A DNA stretch of 64,000 bases, from assembly GCF_902497995.1 (NCBI RefSeq), contig NZ_CABVII010000007.1, forward strand, positions 186,001 through 250,000, read 5' to 3'. The notes beneath the pieces were generated by a model. It saw only the letters and a program-made list of their open reading frames with translations, was not told where the DNA came from and made no database searches. Origin of the DNA: Pseudomonas fluorescens (lineage in GTDB: Bacteria; Pseudomonadota; Gammaproteobacteria; Pseudomonadales; Pseudomonadaceae). The translations under genes were made by a program, and so were the position numbers. Each line of letters opens with the position of its first letter. Position 1 is the stretch's first letter. This document shows positions 8,924 through 18,931 of the stretch, piece by piece.

Positions 8924-9001
8924 GAGTGTGTCTCCGAATTTGAATTCTTTTGGTTACGGTGCTTGAGACGTATACAGCGAGTGCAAGTTCCATGGCTAAT
9001 G

Positions 9002-9604
9002 TCAGTCTGACACAGTGTTGTGGCTACTTAACAGTTGCGGGGTATTGAGGTTGGCCAGGCGAGGGTCATGGTCGGGGCATTGCAGGGCAGTGGCCCCCAG
9101 CTTGCGCATGAGACGACCCGGGCTGCGTTCACCGTCGTGCCAGGCACGTTCAAACGCGTTGGAAAGTGCCACGGGAATGATGCACAGCAAGGGCTCCCAA
9201 TGTTCGCCCTGGCGCAGCATCAACGGTTTGTCCGGATGCTGGCTGGCGGTTTCGCGCATGCTCTGGAGCAACGCGGTATCGATGCGGGGGACGTCACACG
9301 GCAATATCATCAGCTGCGCATGCCTGGCGGCCTTCAGGCCTGCCCGGATACCGGCCAAAGGCCCCGGAAAGTCCCCTTCGTCGTCATGGACCAGCCGGTC
9401 GGCGTAGGGTGCGTACTGTTCCGGGTTCCTGTTGCAGGAGATGATCAGGTCATCGCTCAATGCGCGGGTCTTGCGGTGCAGATGAGCAATCAGTGGTTCA
9501 CCGTGCCACTCCAGCAAGCCTTTGTCCTGACCGCCCATGCGTTGGCCGCGCCCACCTGCCAGGAGCAGAATGGAGCAGGGCGGCAAATCCATAGTCGAAG
9601 TCAT
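9002..9604 (-). CDS. mobA: Molybdenum cofactor guanylyltransferase MobA
   Basis: MobA transfers GMP to Mo-molybdopterin to make the bis-guanine dinucleotide cofactor. The 200-residue protein opens with the nucleotide-binding signature [20 protein letters not shown] and carries the later [12 protein letters not shown] and PCDVPRI blocks. I start it at the ATG at 9604, where GGGAG lies 7 bases upstream, and not at an upstream in-frame ATG at 9628. It diverges from moaB-moeA across an 81-base gap, so the molybdenum cofactor genes share one control region. Confidence 0.95.
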   Translation of the reverse strand: MTSTMDLPPCSILLLAGGRGQRMGGQDKGLLEWHGEPLIAHLHRKTRALSDDLIISCNRNPEQYAPYADRLVHDDEGDFPGPLAGIRAGLKAARHAQLMILPCDVPRIDTALLQSMRETASQHPDKPLMLRQGEHWEPLLCIIPVALSNAFERAWHDGERSPGRLMRKLGATALQCPDHDPRLANLNTPQLLSSHNTVSD

Positions 9605-9685
9605 GGCAGGTCTCCCTGGGGGCGGCAAAAAAATAAGGTGCTGTGATATAACACCGGGCTGTTTCTCCTACAACTGGACGAGCCT

Positions 9686-10225
9686 ATGAAAGCCAAGGCT
9701 GAAGTACCCTTTGCGCCGCTCAACATCGCGGTGCTGACTGTCAGCGATACCCGTAACCTGGAAACCGATACGTCAGGCCAGCTCTTCGTCGACCGCCTGG
9801 CTGCCGCCGGCCATCACCTGGCGGCCCGGGTATTGCTCAAAGATGACCTCTACAAAATTCGGGCGCAAGTCGCCCAGTGGATTGCCGACGATGTCGTGCA
9901 GGTCGTGCTGATCACCGGTGGCACCGGTTTTACCGGACGCGACAGCACCCCTGAAGCCGTGGGTTGCCTGCTGGACAAGCAGGTCGACGGCTTTGGTGAG
10001 CTGTTCCGGCAGATATCGGTGGCCGATATCGGCACCTCGACCGTGCAGTCCCGGGCCCTGGCCGGTCTGGCCAATGGCACGCTGGTCTGCTGCTTGCCCG
10101 GTTCGACCAATGCCGTACGCACCGGTTGGGACGGCATTCTCGCCGAGCAGCTGGATTCGCGGCACCGTCCGTGCAATTTCGTGCCTCATTTGAAACAGGC
10201 GGCACCCTGTGAATCCCGTGGGTAA
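9686..10225 (+). CDS. moaB: Molybdenum cofactor biosynthesis protein B
   Basis: The 179-residue protein is a MoaB/Mog-fold adenylyltransferase that activates molybdopterin before molybdate insertion. Characteristic blocks are VLTVSDTRNLETDTSG near the start and VVLITGGTGFTGRDSTPEA at about residues 74-92, with CLPGSTNAVRTGWD near residue 140. Its 3' end overlaps the moeA GTG start by 17 bases, which ties the two together. It diverges from mobA. Confidence 0.94.
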   Translation: MKAKAEVPFAPLNIAVLTVSDTRNLETDTSGQLFVDRLAAAGHHLAARVLLKDDLYKIRAQVAQWIADDVVQVVLITGGTGFTGRDSTPEAVGCLLDKQVDGFGELFRQISVADIGTSTVQSRALAGLANGTLVCCLPGSTNAVRTGWDGILAEQLDSRHRPCNFVPHLKQAAPCESRG

Positions 10226-11435
10226 GCCAGGCAAGACCGGCAGCCTGATGGCGGTCGAGGTGGCCCTGGCCCGCTTGCTCGAAATGGCCGAGGCCTCACC
10301 GATTCGCGAGCGTGAATGCTTGCCGTTGGCGCAGGTAGAGGGCCGCGTACTGGCCGCTGACCTGGTGTCGACGCTTGACCTGCCGCCGTGGCCCAACAGT
10401 GCCATGGACGGTTATGCCTTGCGTGTGGCTGACTGGACGGGAGAGCCGTTGGTGGTCAGTCAGAAGATTTTTGCAGGCCAGGCTCCGGGCCCTTTGAAAC
10501 CAGGCACTTGTGCACGAATCTTCACCGGTGCGCCGGTTCCCGCCGGTGCCGATTGCGTCGAGATGCAGGAGAACGCCGAGGTCCAGGCGGATGAGCGAGT
10601 GTGTTTCATCGAACCCATGACCCCGGGACAAAACATCCGTCCGCAAGGCCAGGAAACCACCGTCGGTGAACTGATTCTGCCTGCCGGCACGCGCCTGGGG
10701 CCGATCGAGCAGGGGTTGGCGGCATCGCTGGGTTGCGCAGAGCTGGAGGTGATTCGCAAGGTTCGCGTTGCGGTCTTGTCTACCGGGGATGAGTTGCTTG
10801 AACCGGGTCAGGCGCTGGGGCCGGGGCAGATTTACAACAGTAATCGAGTGTTGCTCTGCAGTTGGTTGCAGCGCCTGGGCTGTGAGGTGATAGACGCCGG
10901 TATTCTTGCGGACGACCTGGCGACTACTCGCACCCGTCTGGGTGAGTTGAAGGATGTCGACCTGATCCTCTCGACGGGCGGTGTCTCGGTAGGTGAAGCC
11001 GATTTTCTCGGGATCGCCTTGCGGGAAGAGGGCGAGTTGACCTTGTGGAAGCTTGCCATCAAGCCAGGAAAACCGTTGACCGTCGGGCATTTTCGCGGCG
11101 TCCCGGTGATCGGCTTGCCCGGCAACCCGGCATCGACCCTGGTGACCTTTGCCTTGTTGGCAAGGCCCTATCTGATGCGCCGTCTGGGGGTGAAGGAAGT
11201 CGAGCCCTTGAAGTTTCAGGTTCCGGCAGGATTTGTCTGGTCCAAAGCCGGGAATCGGCGCGAGTATTTGCGCGGACGGCTGGAGAACGGCCGGGCCATC
11301 ATTTACAGGAACCAGAGTTCGGGGGTGCTGCGTAGCGCCGCGTGGGCGGATGGTCTGGTTGAAGTGCTGGAAGATCGCACGCTGGTCGAGGGGGACTGGG
11401 TCAGCTTCATCCCATTGAGTGAAGTCCTGGGCTGA
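10209..11435 (+). CDS. moeA: Molybdopterin molybdenumtransferase MoeA
   Basis: MoeA inserts molybdate into adenylated molybdopterin. The 408-residue protein shows all landmarks: PPWPNSAMDGYALR (about residue 60), the TGAPVPAGAD block, VAVLSTGDELLEPG (about 190), LILSTGGVSVGEADF (about 257) and GLPGNPASTLVTF (about 305). The GTG at 10209 overlaps the end of moaB; an ATG 39 bases later is possible but would remove part of the N-terminal segment. With moaB and mobA it forms a compact cofactor locus. Confidence 0.93.
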   Translation: MNPVGKPGKTGSLMAVEVALARLLEMAEASPIRERECLPLAQVEGRVLAADLVSTLDLPPWPNSAMDGYALRVADWTGEPLVVSQKIFAGQAPGPLKPGTCARIFTGAPVPAGADCVEMQENAEVQADERVCFIEPMTPGQNIRPQGQETTVGELILPAGTRLGPIEQGLAASLGCAELEVIRKVRVAVLSTGDELLEPGQALGPGQIYNSNRVLLCSWLQRLGCEVIDAGILADDLATTRTRLGELKDVDLILSTGGVSVGEADFLGIALREEGELTLWKLAIKPGKPLTVGHFRGVPVIGLPGNPASTLVTFALLARPYLMRRLGVKEVEPLKFQVPAGFVWSKAGNRREYLRGRLENGRAIIYRNQSSGVLRSAAWADGLVEVLEDRTLVEGDWVSFIPLSEVLG

Positions 11436-11462
11436 GATCCGCTCCGGTCCTGCTCCGTGGGC

Positions 11463-11498
11463 CCGCCGCCATCGGCCATCCATGGTCGGGGGCGGCGG
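11463..11498 (+). terminator. Possible terminator hairpin after moeA
   Basis: CCGCCGCC and GGCGGCGG can pair across a 20-base loop just downstream of moeA. No T-run follows, so this may be a weak or factor-dependent end. Confidence 0.35.
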
Positions 11499-11520
11499 AT
11501 TGTGCGTTCATGGCGAATCC

Positions 11521-11832
11521 TTATCGACCTAGAAGAAGCGTCACGAGCTGGTCGAAACGGCTATTGCCGATCCACACCAGAAGCCCGAGGACCACGGCTG
11601 TTCCGCCAGCTGAATAAACGAGCCGGTGCTTGATTGATTTGACGTTGTCACGCATTTCATCCATGTCTCTTCGAATGTAGTTGAGGTGAGTCTCCATTTC
11701 AGTGACGCGAGGGTCCATGGCAACCCCGCCGGTGGGTGCTGCGCTGTTCTTTAATTCAGCCTGATGACTGGAACGTTTTTCTGCGAGTGGTGTGACCGTA
11801 TTGAGCGGTGGCCTGATGTCATGGTTTTGCAT
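11521..11832 (-). CDS. Hypothetical coiled-coil protein with C-terminal membrane anchor
   Basis: A 103-residue protein of unknown function. The first 45 residues are polar and low in structure. Residues ~45-75 (METHLNYIRRDMDEMRDNVK) form a likely coiled coil, followed by one membrane segment (AGGTAVVLGLLVWIG). The layout resembles small XhlA-like or phage-derived anchors, but nothing phage-like surrounds it. The start at 11832 is favoured by AGGGA upstream; a longer frame to 11895 exists without a good ribosome site. It is convergent with moeA. Confidence 0.65.
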   Translation of the reverse strand: MQNHDIRPPLNTVTPLAEKRSSHQAELKNSAAPTGGVAMDPRVTEMETHLNYIRRDMDEMRDNVKSIKHRLVYSAGGTAVVLGLLVWIGNSRFDQLVTLLLGR

Positions 11833-12058
11833 GGCACGTCCCTGTTTGTTTCTGCTGATGACTGATAATTGCAGTCGCCACGTTGTACCAATCACGGCAG
11901 GCTGGTCAATTGAGCCGATTCCTAACGTTTTGTAAGAAAATTCCTTATTGCAAGGCGCAACACTGCTCGATTTGAATTAATTCAACTTCCATCGACTTTT
12001 CTGAAGGGTGATGAGGTCATATCTCCCGTACGGAATTCAATTCATGGGAGTGAGCACA

Positions 12059-12961
12059 ATGAGCGAACGCAGGGCGCTATTGATTCTGCATGGCAAGCAG
12101 GCGCTCAACGAGTCGGTTCGCGCCGCCGTCGAGGGCAAGCGCCAACAGGGTTGGGAACTGGCCGTTCGACTGACCTGGGAAGCCGGAGACGCACAACGGC
12201 TGGTAGAGGAGGCATTGACGGCAGGCTACAGGCAAATCATCGCCGGCGGCGGTGACGGCACCTTGCGTGATATTGCCGAGGCCATGGCCGCACATCCGAC
12301 GCAGGCCAGCCTGGTATTGATGCCTCTGGGGACGGCCAATGATTTTGCCCGCGCCGCTGGTGTACCTCTGGAACCGGATCAGGCCCTGGATCTTTTGGAC
12401 ACCGCGCCGAGCGCCATCGATCTGGGCGAAGTGGGCGGACAGGTGTTCCTGAACATGGCCACGGGCGGCTTTGGCAGCCAGGTGACGGCCAATACCTCCG
12501 AGGATCTGAAAAAAATCCTTGGCGGCGCGGCTTATCTATTCACCGGTTTATCTCGCTTCAGTGAGTTGCATGCGGCCTACGGCGAGTTGCAGGGCCCTGA
12601 TTTCCAATGGAGTGGCGAGCTGCTGGCATTGGGTATCGGCAATGGCCGGCAGGCTGGCGGCGGGCATGTGTTGTGCCCGGACGCACTGGCAGACGATGGC
12701 CTGTTGGATATCAGCATCTTGCCTGCGCCGCAGGAACTGGTCGGCACCTTGAAAACACTGTTGGCTGACGGTTTCGGTATCGACAACATGTTTGTGCGCG
12801 CCCGTTTGCCATGGGTCGAGATCAAGGTCGCGGAAGGTCTGTACATCAACCTTGATGGCGAACCTCTGGAAGGCGACAGTCTGCGGTTCTCTGCACGGGC
12901 GGCGGCACTGCGCGTGCATCTGCCGGAAAACTCGCCGCTGCTCGGCGGTACTCGAACGTAG
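12059..12961 (+). CDS. yegS: YegS-type lipid kinase (diacylglycerol kinase catalytic fold)
   Basis: The 300-residue protein phosphorylates a membrane lipid; E. coli YegS acts on phosphatidylglycerol in vitro. It has the DAGK signature IIAGGGDGTLRDIAEAM (about residues 58-74), the PLGTANDFARA block (about 93) and the C-terminal INLDGEPLEGD. The start MSERRALLILHGKQ lines up with the family and has GGGAG at a good distance; earlier in-frame starts at 12008 and 12044 are less likely. Confidence 0.9.
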   Translation: MSERRALLILHGKQALNESVRAAVEGKRQQGWELAVRLTWEAGDAQRLVEEALTAGYRQIIAGGGDGTLRDIAEAMAAHPTQASLVLMPLGTANDFARAAGVPLEPDQALDLLDTAPSAIDLGEVGGQVFLNMATGGFGSQVTANTSEDLKKILGGAAYLFTGLSRFSELHAAYGELQGPDFQWSGELLALGIGNGRQAGGGHVLCPDALADDGLLDISILPAPQELVGTLKTLLADGFGIDNMFVRARLPWVEIKVAEGLYINLDGEPLEGDSLRFSARAAALRVHLPENSPLLGGTRT

Positions 12962-13038
12962 ACCGTGTCCGTTCTCAGCCTTTGATTCGGCGCTGGAGGT
13001 CGTATAGGGTGGCGTTTTTACCCTCCAGGGAGCTGGCC

Positions 13039-13845
13039 ATGCTGCGTCTGAGCGCGCTTTATCGTTATCCGTTGAAATCCGGCAAGGGCGAGATCCTGCA
13101 ACAGGTGGGTCTCGACAAGCTTGGGCTGGAAGGCGATCGACGCTGGATGCTGGTGGACGAAGCCAGCGGGCGTTTCCTGAGCCAGCGCGTAGTGGGGCAG
13201 ATGAGTCAGCTGGCGGCGTTGTGGAATGCCGAAGGCGGCTTGACCCTGAGTGCGCCGGGCCGCGAAGCGATTGATATCGCCTTGCCCGGCAGTGACGCCG
13301 AGCTGCGGGGCGTGACCATCTTCCGAGAGAGTTTGCGGGTCCCGGATGCCGGTGATGAGGCGGGTGCCTGGGTCAGTGAATTCATTGGCAAGCCGACTCG
13401 CCTGGTGCAAATCCCGCTTGATCGCGCGCGCACCACTCAGGCGGGCTACGGCAAGGATGACGATCAGGTAGCCTTCGCCGATGGCTTCCCGCTGTTGCTG
13501 ATCGGGCAGGCCTCTCTTGAAGATCTTTCGCAAAAAGTCGGGCGCCCGCTGCAGATGCTGCGCTTTCGACCGAATCTGGTGATCGAAGGCAGCGAAGCGT
13601 TTGCTGAAGATGGCTGGAAGCGTATCCGTATCGGCGATCTCGAGTTTCGTGTGGTCAAGCCCTGTTCGCGCTGCATTCTGACCACCGTCGACCCGCAAAC
13701 CGGGTTACGCAGCGACGATCGCGAGCCTCTGGCGACCTTGCAGAAATACCGTGCCCAGGAAGAGGGGGCGATGTTCGGCCAGAATCTGGTCAATGATGGC
13801 AATGGTCAGCTCGAAATCGGCATGCCGGTGACGATCCTGGATTAA
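13039..13845 (+). CDS. MOSC-domain protein, YcbX-like
   Basis: A 268-residue protein with an N-terminal beta-barrel MOSC_N domain (LYRYPLKSGKGE, then LGLEGDRRWMLVDE) and a C-terminal MOSC domain with the conserved cysteine in KPCSRCILTTVDPQTG, which would bind the molybdenum cofactor sulfur. E. coli YcbX reduces N-hydroxylated bases. The molybdenum cofactor genes 2-4 kb away fit a Mo-dependent enzyme. YcbX in E. coli also has a ferredoxin domain, which is missing here. The start at 13039 has GGGAG six bases upstream. Confidence 0.87.
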   Translation: MLRLSALYRYPLKSGKGEILQQVGLDKLGLEGDRRWMLVDEASGRFLSQRVVGQMSQLAALWNAEGGLTLSAPGREAIDIALPGSDAELRGVTIFRESLRVPDAGDEAGAWVSEFIGKPTRLVQIPLDRARTTQAGYGKDDDQVAFADGFPLLLIGQASLEDLSQKVGRPLQMLRFRPNLVIEGSEAFAEDGWKRIRIGDLEFRVVKPCSRCILTTVDPQTGLRSDDREPLATLQKYRAQEEGAMFGQNLVNDGNGQLEIGMPVTILD

Positions 13846-13855
13846 ACGCGACCAT

Positions 13856-13892
13856 AAAAAATGCCCGTGTCCTGGAACACGGGCATTTTTTT
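13856..13892. terminator. Bidirectional rho-independent terminator
   Basis: ATGCCCGTGT-CCTGGA-ACACGGGCAT is flanked by an A-run and a T-run, so it can end both the MOSC gene (plus) and ppnP (minus). Confidence 0.85.
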
Positions 13893-13911
13893 GCGCGGTG
13901 AACCCTGGGGT

Positions 13912-14196
13912 TTAGCCGCGGTATTCGCACAGGTAAGCGGTGTCGACCGCCACTTTCAGCTGGAACTTGCTGTTGGCGGGCACGTTGAACTGGCTGCCGG
14001 CGGCGAAGGTTTCCCAGTCGCTGCTGTCGGGCAGTTTGACGGTCAGGGCACCGGTCACCACATGCATGATTTCACGCTGGCTGGTGCCGAATTCGTACTC
14101 GCCCGGAGCCATGACGCCGATGGTCGCCGGACCTTCTACAGTGCCAAAGGCGATCGACTTGACGGTGCCGTCGAAGTACTCGTTGACTTTAAACAT
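13912..14196 (-). CDS. ppnP: Pyrimidine/purine nucleoside phosphorylase (DUF1255)
   Basis: The 94-residue cupin-fold protein matches PpnP, which phosphorolyses a wide range of nucleosides to base and ribose-1-phosphate. Family blocks are [17 protein letters not shown] at the start, [18 protein letters not shown] in the middle and [13 protein letters not shown] near the end. The length equals the E. coli protein (94). The start is the ATG at 14196. Single gene between the terminator and the exonuclease gene. Confidence 0.93.
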   Translation of the reverse strand: MFKVNEYFDGTVKSIAFGTVEGPATIGVMAPGEYEFGTSQREIMHVVTGALTVKLPDSSDWETFAAGSQFNVPANSKFQLKVAVDTAYLCEYRG

Positions 14197-14257
14197 GGGC
14201 GATTCCTCGAAAAGGGCTGAAAAGGGCTGGCCAGTATGCACAAGGCCCTTGGCGCCG

Positions 14258-14806
14258 TCACGTGCTAGAGGGGAGCACCAGGGGTAACAGGCGTGCCGTA
14301 TTGCGCGCGTCTTCCAGCGCCCGGTGCTGTTGCCCGGTGAATTGCATGCCCGCCAGTTGCAGGGCGCCGTTGAGCCCCAGCGGGCGTTCCAGCCGACGGG
14401 CCTTGGCAAAGCGCTGCTTGAGGTTCATGTGCGGCACTCGACTCAGGGCGCTATCGAGCTGCAAGCGCTGCCATTCCTGAAGCAGTTGCTTGCGGTCGTA
14501 GTCGCCCCAACTGACCCAGCCTTCCAGCCGCGCGTGATGCTGGTCGAGCCAGCGTTCGAACGACGCCCAGACTTCGCTCAACGACTCGGCGCCGTCGACG
14601 TTGGCCTGGGTGATGTGCGTCAGTTCCCGGCAAAACGGTGTCAGCAAGGGCCGACGCAGTGGCCGCACGAAGCGCTGGAATGCATCCAGTTCTCGCCCCT
14701 TGCGATCCACCAGCGTGGCGCCGATTTCGATAATTTCCATTTCCGTAACTGGCCATCCCCCCTCATCGGTGGTGGCCTCCAGATCAATCACCAGCCAGTG
14801 AGGCAT
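14258..14806 (-). CDS. 3'-5' exonuclease, DEDDh superfamily (Eri1/KapD-like)
   Basis: The 182-residue protein begins directly with the Exo I motif, [14 protein letters not shown] (D8 and E10). The Exo II region lies in [15 protein letters not shown] and the WGDYDRKQL segment, and Exo III in [14 protein letters not shown], which provides the late His and Asp. It should degrade single-stranded DNA or RNA 3' ends. The start at 14806 ([10 protein letters not shown]) has AGGA nine bases upstream. It lies 71 bases downstream of atuF but is probably not part of that pathway. Confidence 0.85.
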   Translation of the reverse strand: MPHWLVIDLEATTDEGGWPVTEMEIIEIGATLVDRKGRELDAFQRFVRPLRRPLLTPFCRELTHITQANVDGAESLSEVWASFERWLDQHHARLEGWVSWGDYDRKQLLQEWQRLQLDSALSRVPHMNLKQRFAKARRLERPLGLNGALQLAGMQFTGQQHRALEDARNTARLLPLVLPSST

Positions 14807-14877
14807 CGCAGGGTTCCTGGTATCCGCGTCCTGATAGCGCTTGAGCGTAGCCAAACCCGGCGGATCCGCCTAGCGGC

Positions 14878-16839
<1,962 letters not shown>

Positions 16840-16877
16840 GGTTTGTTCCCTTCGTCTTGCGGTGATTTTGAGGGCCT

Positions 16878-16952
16878 CTTCGCGGGCAAGCCTCGCTCCT
16901 ACAGGATGTGTGAACAACACAAGACCTGTAGGCGCGAGGCTTGCCCGCGAAG
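16878..16952. repeat. REP pair (REPIN) between atuE and atuF
   Basis: Two inverted copies of the element CTGTAGGxGCGAGGCTTGC ending CCGCGAAG flank a ~20-base spacer. The sequence can fold into one long hairpin. This is the C-T-G-T-A-G-G subtype seen again at 57.0 kb. It lies inside the atu operon. Confidence 0.9.
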
Positions 16953-16955
16953 CTT

Positions 16956-17753
16956 TTAAACGGCCCACCCCGGCTTACGCTTTTGCACGAAGGCCTGGGT
17001 CCCCTCGACCCCTTCAGCCCCGGTCACCGCTTCGCTGAACCACTCGGCCGCTTCATCGAGCAATGCATCCGCCGGCTGCCCCGCACTCGCCAGCAACAGC
17101 TGTTTAGTCCGCGCATTGGCCTCCGGCGCGCAGCACAACACATGGGCCAGCACCTCATCGAGCCGTTCGGCCAGGGCTTGCGCGTCATGTTCGACAAAAT
17201 GCACCAGGCCGATCCGCTTGGCCTGGGTGCCATCGAAGCGCGCCGCGGTCAGGGCGAGTCGACGAGCCTGGGTCAGCCCGATCCGCTGGACCACGAACGG
17301 CGCGATCTGCGCGGGCAGCACACCGAGACTGGTTTCCGGCAGGCCGAATTGCGCTTGATGATCGGCCAGGGCGACATCGCTGACGCAGGCCAGGCCCAAA
17401 CCACCGCCGAGGACGGCGCCTTGCAGTACGGTGATGACCACCTGTGGCGCGTGTTGCACTGCTTGCAGTAGCGTGCCGAACGCACGGTTCAACTCGCGGC
17501 AGGCAGTCGGGCCTTGAGCGCGGGCGTTGGCCATGTCCTTGATGTCGCCTCCGGCACAGAAATGTCCGCCGGCACCGCCGACGACCAGGGCACGAACTGC
17601 GCGATCATCCTGTACAGCCGCCAGCACCGCGCGCAGTTCGGCGACCATCTGCAGGCTCATGGCGTTACGGCTGTCGGGGCGGTTGAGGGTGATGTGCAGG
17701 ACGCCGTTGTGCAGTTCCAGCAGCAGGGTCTGGCAAACCGGCAAGGTGCTCAT
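16956..17753 (-). CDS. atuE: Isohexenylglutaconyl-CoA hydratase (enoyl-CoA hydratase family)
   Basis: The 265-residue crotonase-fold enzyme should hydrate isohexenylglutaconyl-CoA after the carboxylation step. The two oxyanion-hole segments are visible: GGHFCAGGDIKDMANA (about residue 64) and GAVLGGGLGLACVSDVALA (about 110). The catalytic-region segment FGLPETSLGVLPAQIAPFV is typical of the family. Its ATG overlaps the atuD stop by ATGA. The substrate is inferred from the cluster; by itself the sequence would also suit a methylglutaconyl-CoA hydratase. Confidence 0.87.
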   Translation of the reverse strand: MSTLPVCQTLLLELHNGVLHITLNRPDSRNAMSLQMVAELRAVLAAVQDDRAVRALVVGGAGGHFCAGGDIKDMANARAQGPTACRELNRAFGTLLQAVQHAPQVVITVLQGAVLGGGLGLACVSDVALADHQAQFGLPETSLGVLPAQIAPFVVQRIGLTQARRLALTAARFDGTQAKRIGLVHFVEHDAQALAERLDEVLAHVLCCAPEANARTKQLLLASAGQPADALLDEAAEWFSEAVTGAEGVEGTQAFVQKRKPGWAV

Positions 17754-18906
17754 GGCTTTCTCCCCGGCAGGATGCCCATGAGTTTGCAGATGATCCCCAG
17801 CATGATCTCGTCGGCCCCGCCGCCGATCGACACCAGCCGCACATCGCGGTAAGCCCGGGCCACCGGGTTGGCCCACATGAAGCCCATGCCGCCCCAGTAT
17901 TGCAGGCAACTGTCGCTGACTTCCCGGCCCAGGCGACCGGCCTTGAGTTTGGCCATCGACGCCAGGCGGGTGACGTCCTGGCCTTTGATGTAGTGCTCGG
18001 TGGCCTGATAGACCAAGGCTCGCAGGCATTCGATTTCAGTTTGCAGTTCGGCCAGGCGGAAGTGAATCACCTGGTTGTCGATCAGCGCATTGCCGAAAGT
18101 CTGGCGGTCCTTGCAGTAGTCAATGGTGCTGTCGATGCAGTATTCCAGGCCCTTGATCATGTTGGCCGCGCCGAACAGGCGTTCCTCCTGGAACTGCAGC
18201 ATCTGCATCATGAAGCCCGCGCCTTCGTGGCCGATGCGGTTGCGTTGCGGCACGCGCACGTTGTCGAAAAATACCTGGGCGGTTTGCGAACTGCGCATGC
18301 CGAGCTTGTCCAGGGGCGAGCCGAGGCTGATCCCGGGGCTGTTCATCGGCACCATGATCAGCGACTTGTTGAGGTGCGGTTTGTCGTCCGAGGTGTTGGC
18401 CAGCAGGCACATGAAGTCAGCACTCGGCGAATTGGTGATCCACATCTTGCTGCCGTTGATCACGTAGTCATCGCCGTCCTTGCGGGCGCTGGTGTTCAAT
18501 CCCGCCACATCGGAACCGGCGCCCACTTCGGAGACGCCGATGCAGCCGACCTGTTCGCCGGTGATCGCCGGGCGGAGGAATTCTTCGCGTAGTTCATCGG
18601 AGCCGAAACGGGCGAGGGCAGGGGTGCACATGTCGGTCTGCACACCGATGGACATCGGAATCCCGCCACAATGAATGGTGCCGAACTCTTCGGCGGCGAC
18701 GATCGAATAGCTGTAGTCGAGCCCCATGCCGCCGAATTTTTCCGGCTTGGAAATCCCCAGCAGGCCGATCTCGCCAGCCTTGCGGAAAATCTCGTGGATG
18801 GGGAAACCCCGGCCTTTTCCCATTCTTCGACGTGAGGGTTGATCTCGTGGTCGACGAATTGGCGGACGGTGCGGCGCAGTGCTTCGTGTTCCTGGGTGAA
18901 GATCAT
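17750..18906 (-). pseudogene. atuD: Citronellyl-CoA dehydrogenase (acyl-CoA dehydrogenase), frameshifted
   Basis: Acyl-CoA dehydrogenase that would convert citronellyl-CoA to geranyl-CoA. The N-terminus (MIFTQEHEALRRTVRQFVDH to about residue 31, EEWEKAG) is in one frame. The rest (FPIHEIFRKAGEIGLLGISK onward, with the FAD block GVSEVGAGSDVAGL and the C-terminal QYWGGMGFMWANP) is in another. The switch lies at about 18808-18820, next to the run GGCCGGGGTTTCCCC as read on the coding strand, so one base appears to be missing. Restoring it would give about 385 residues, the expected length. It could be a true mutation or an assembly error at a homopolymer. The gene otherwise has no stops and couples to atuE by ATGA. 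Confidence 0.85.
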
Positions 18907-18931
18907 TTTTATTGTTCTCCTGTGATCGCCC

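Noticed and set aside
16840..16968. N-terminal extension of the AtuF frame through the REP pair
   Set aside because: A good start (MPALKK) lies at 16839 exactly where biotin carboxylases begin. The extension only translates the repeat. This contrasts with fpvD, where no later start exists.
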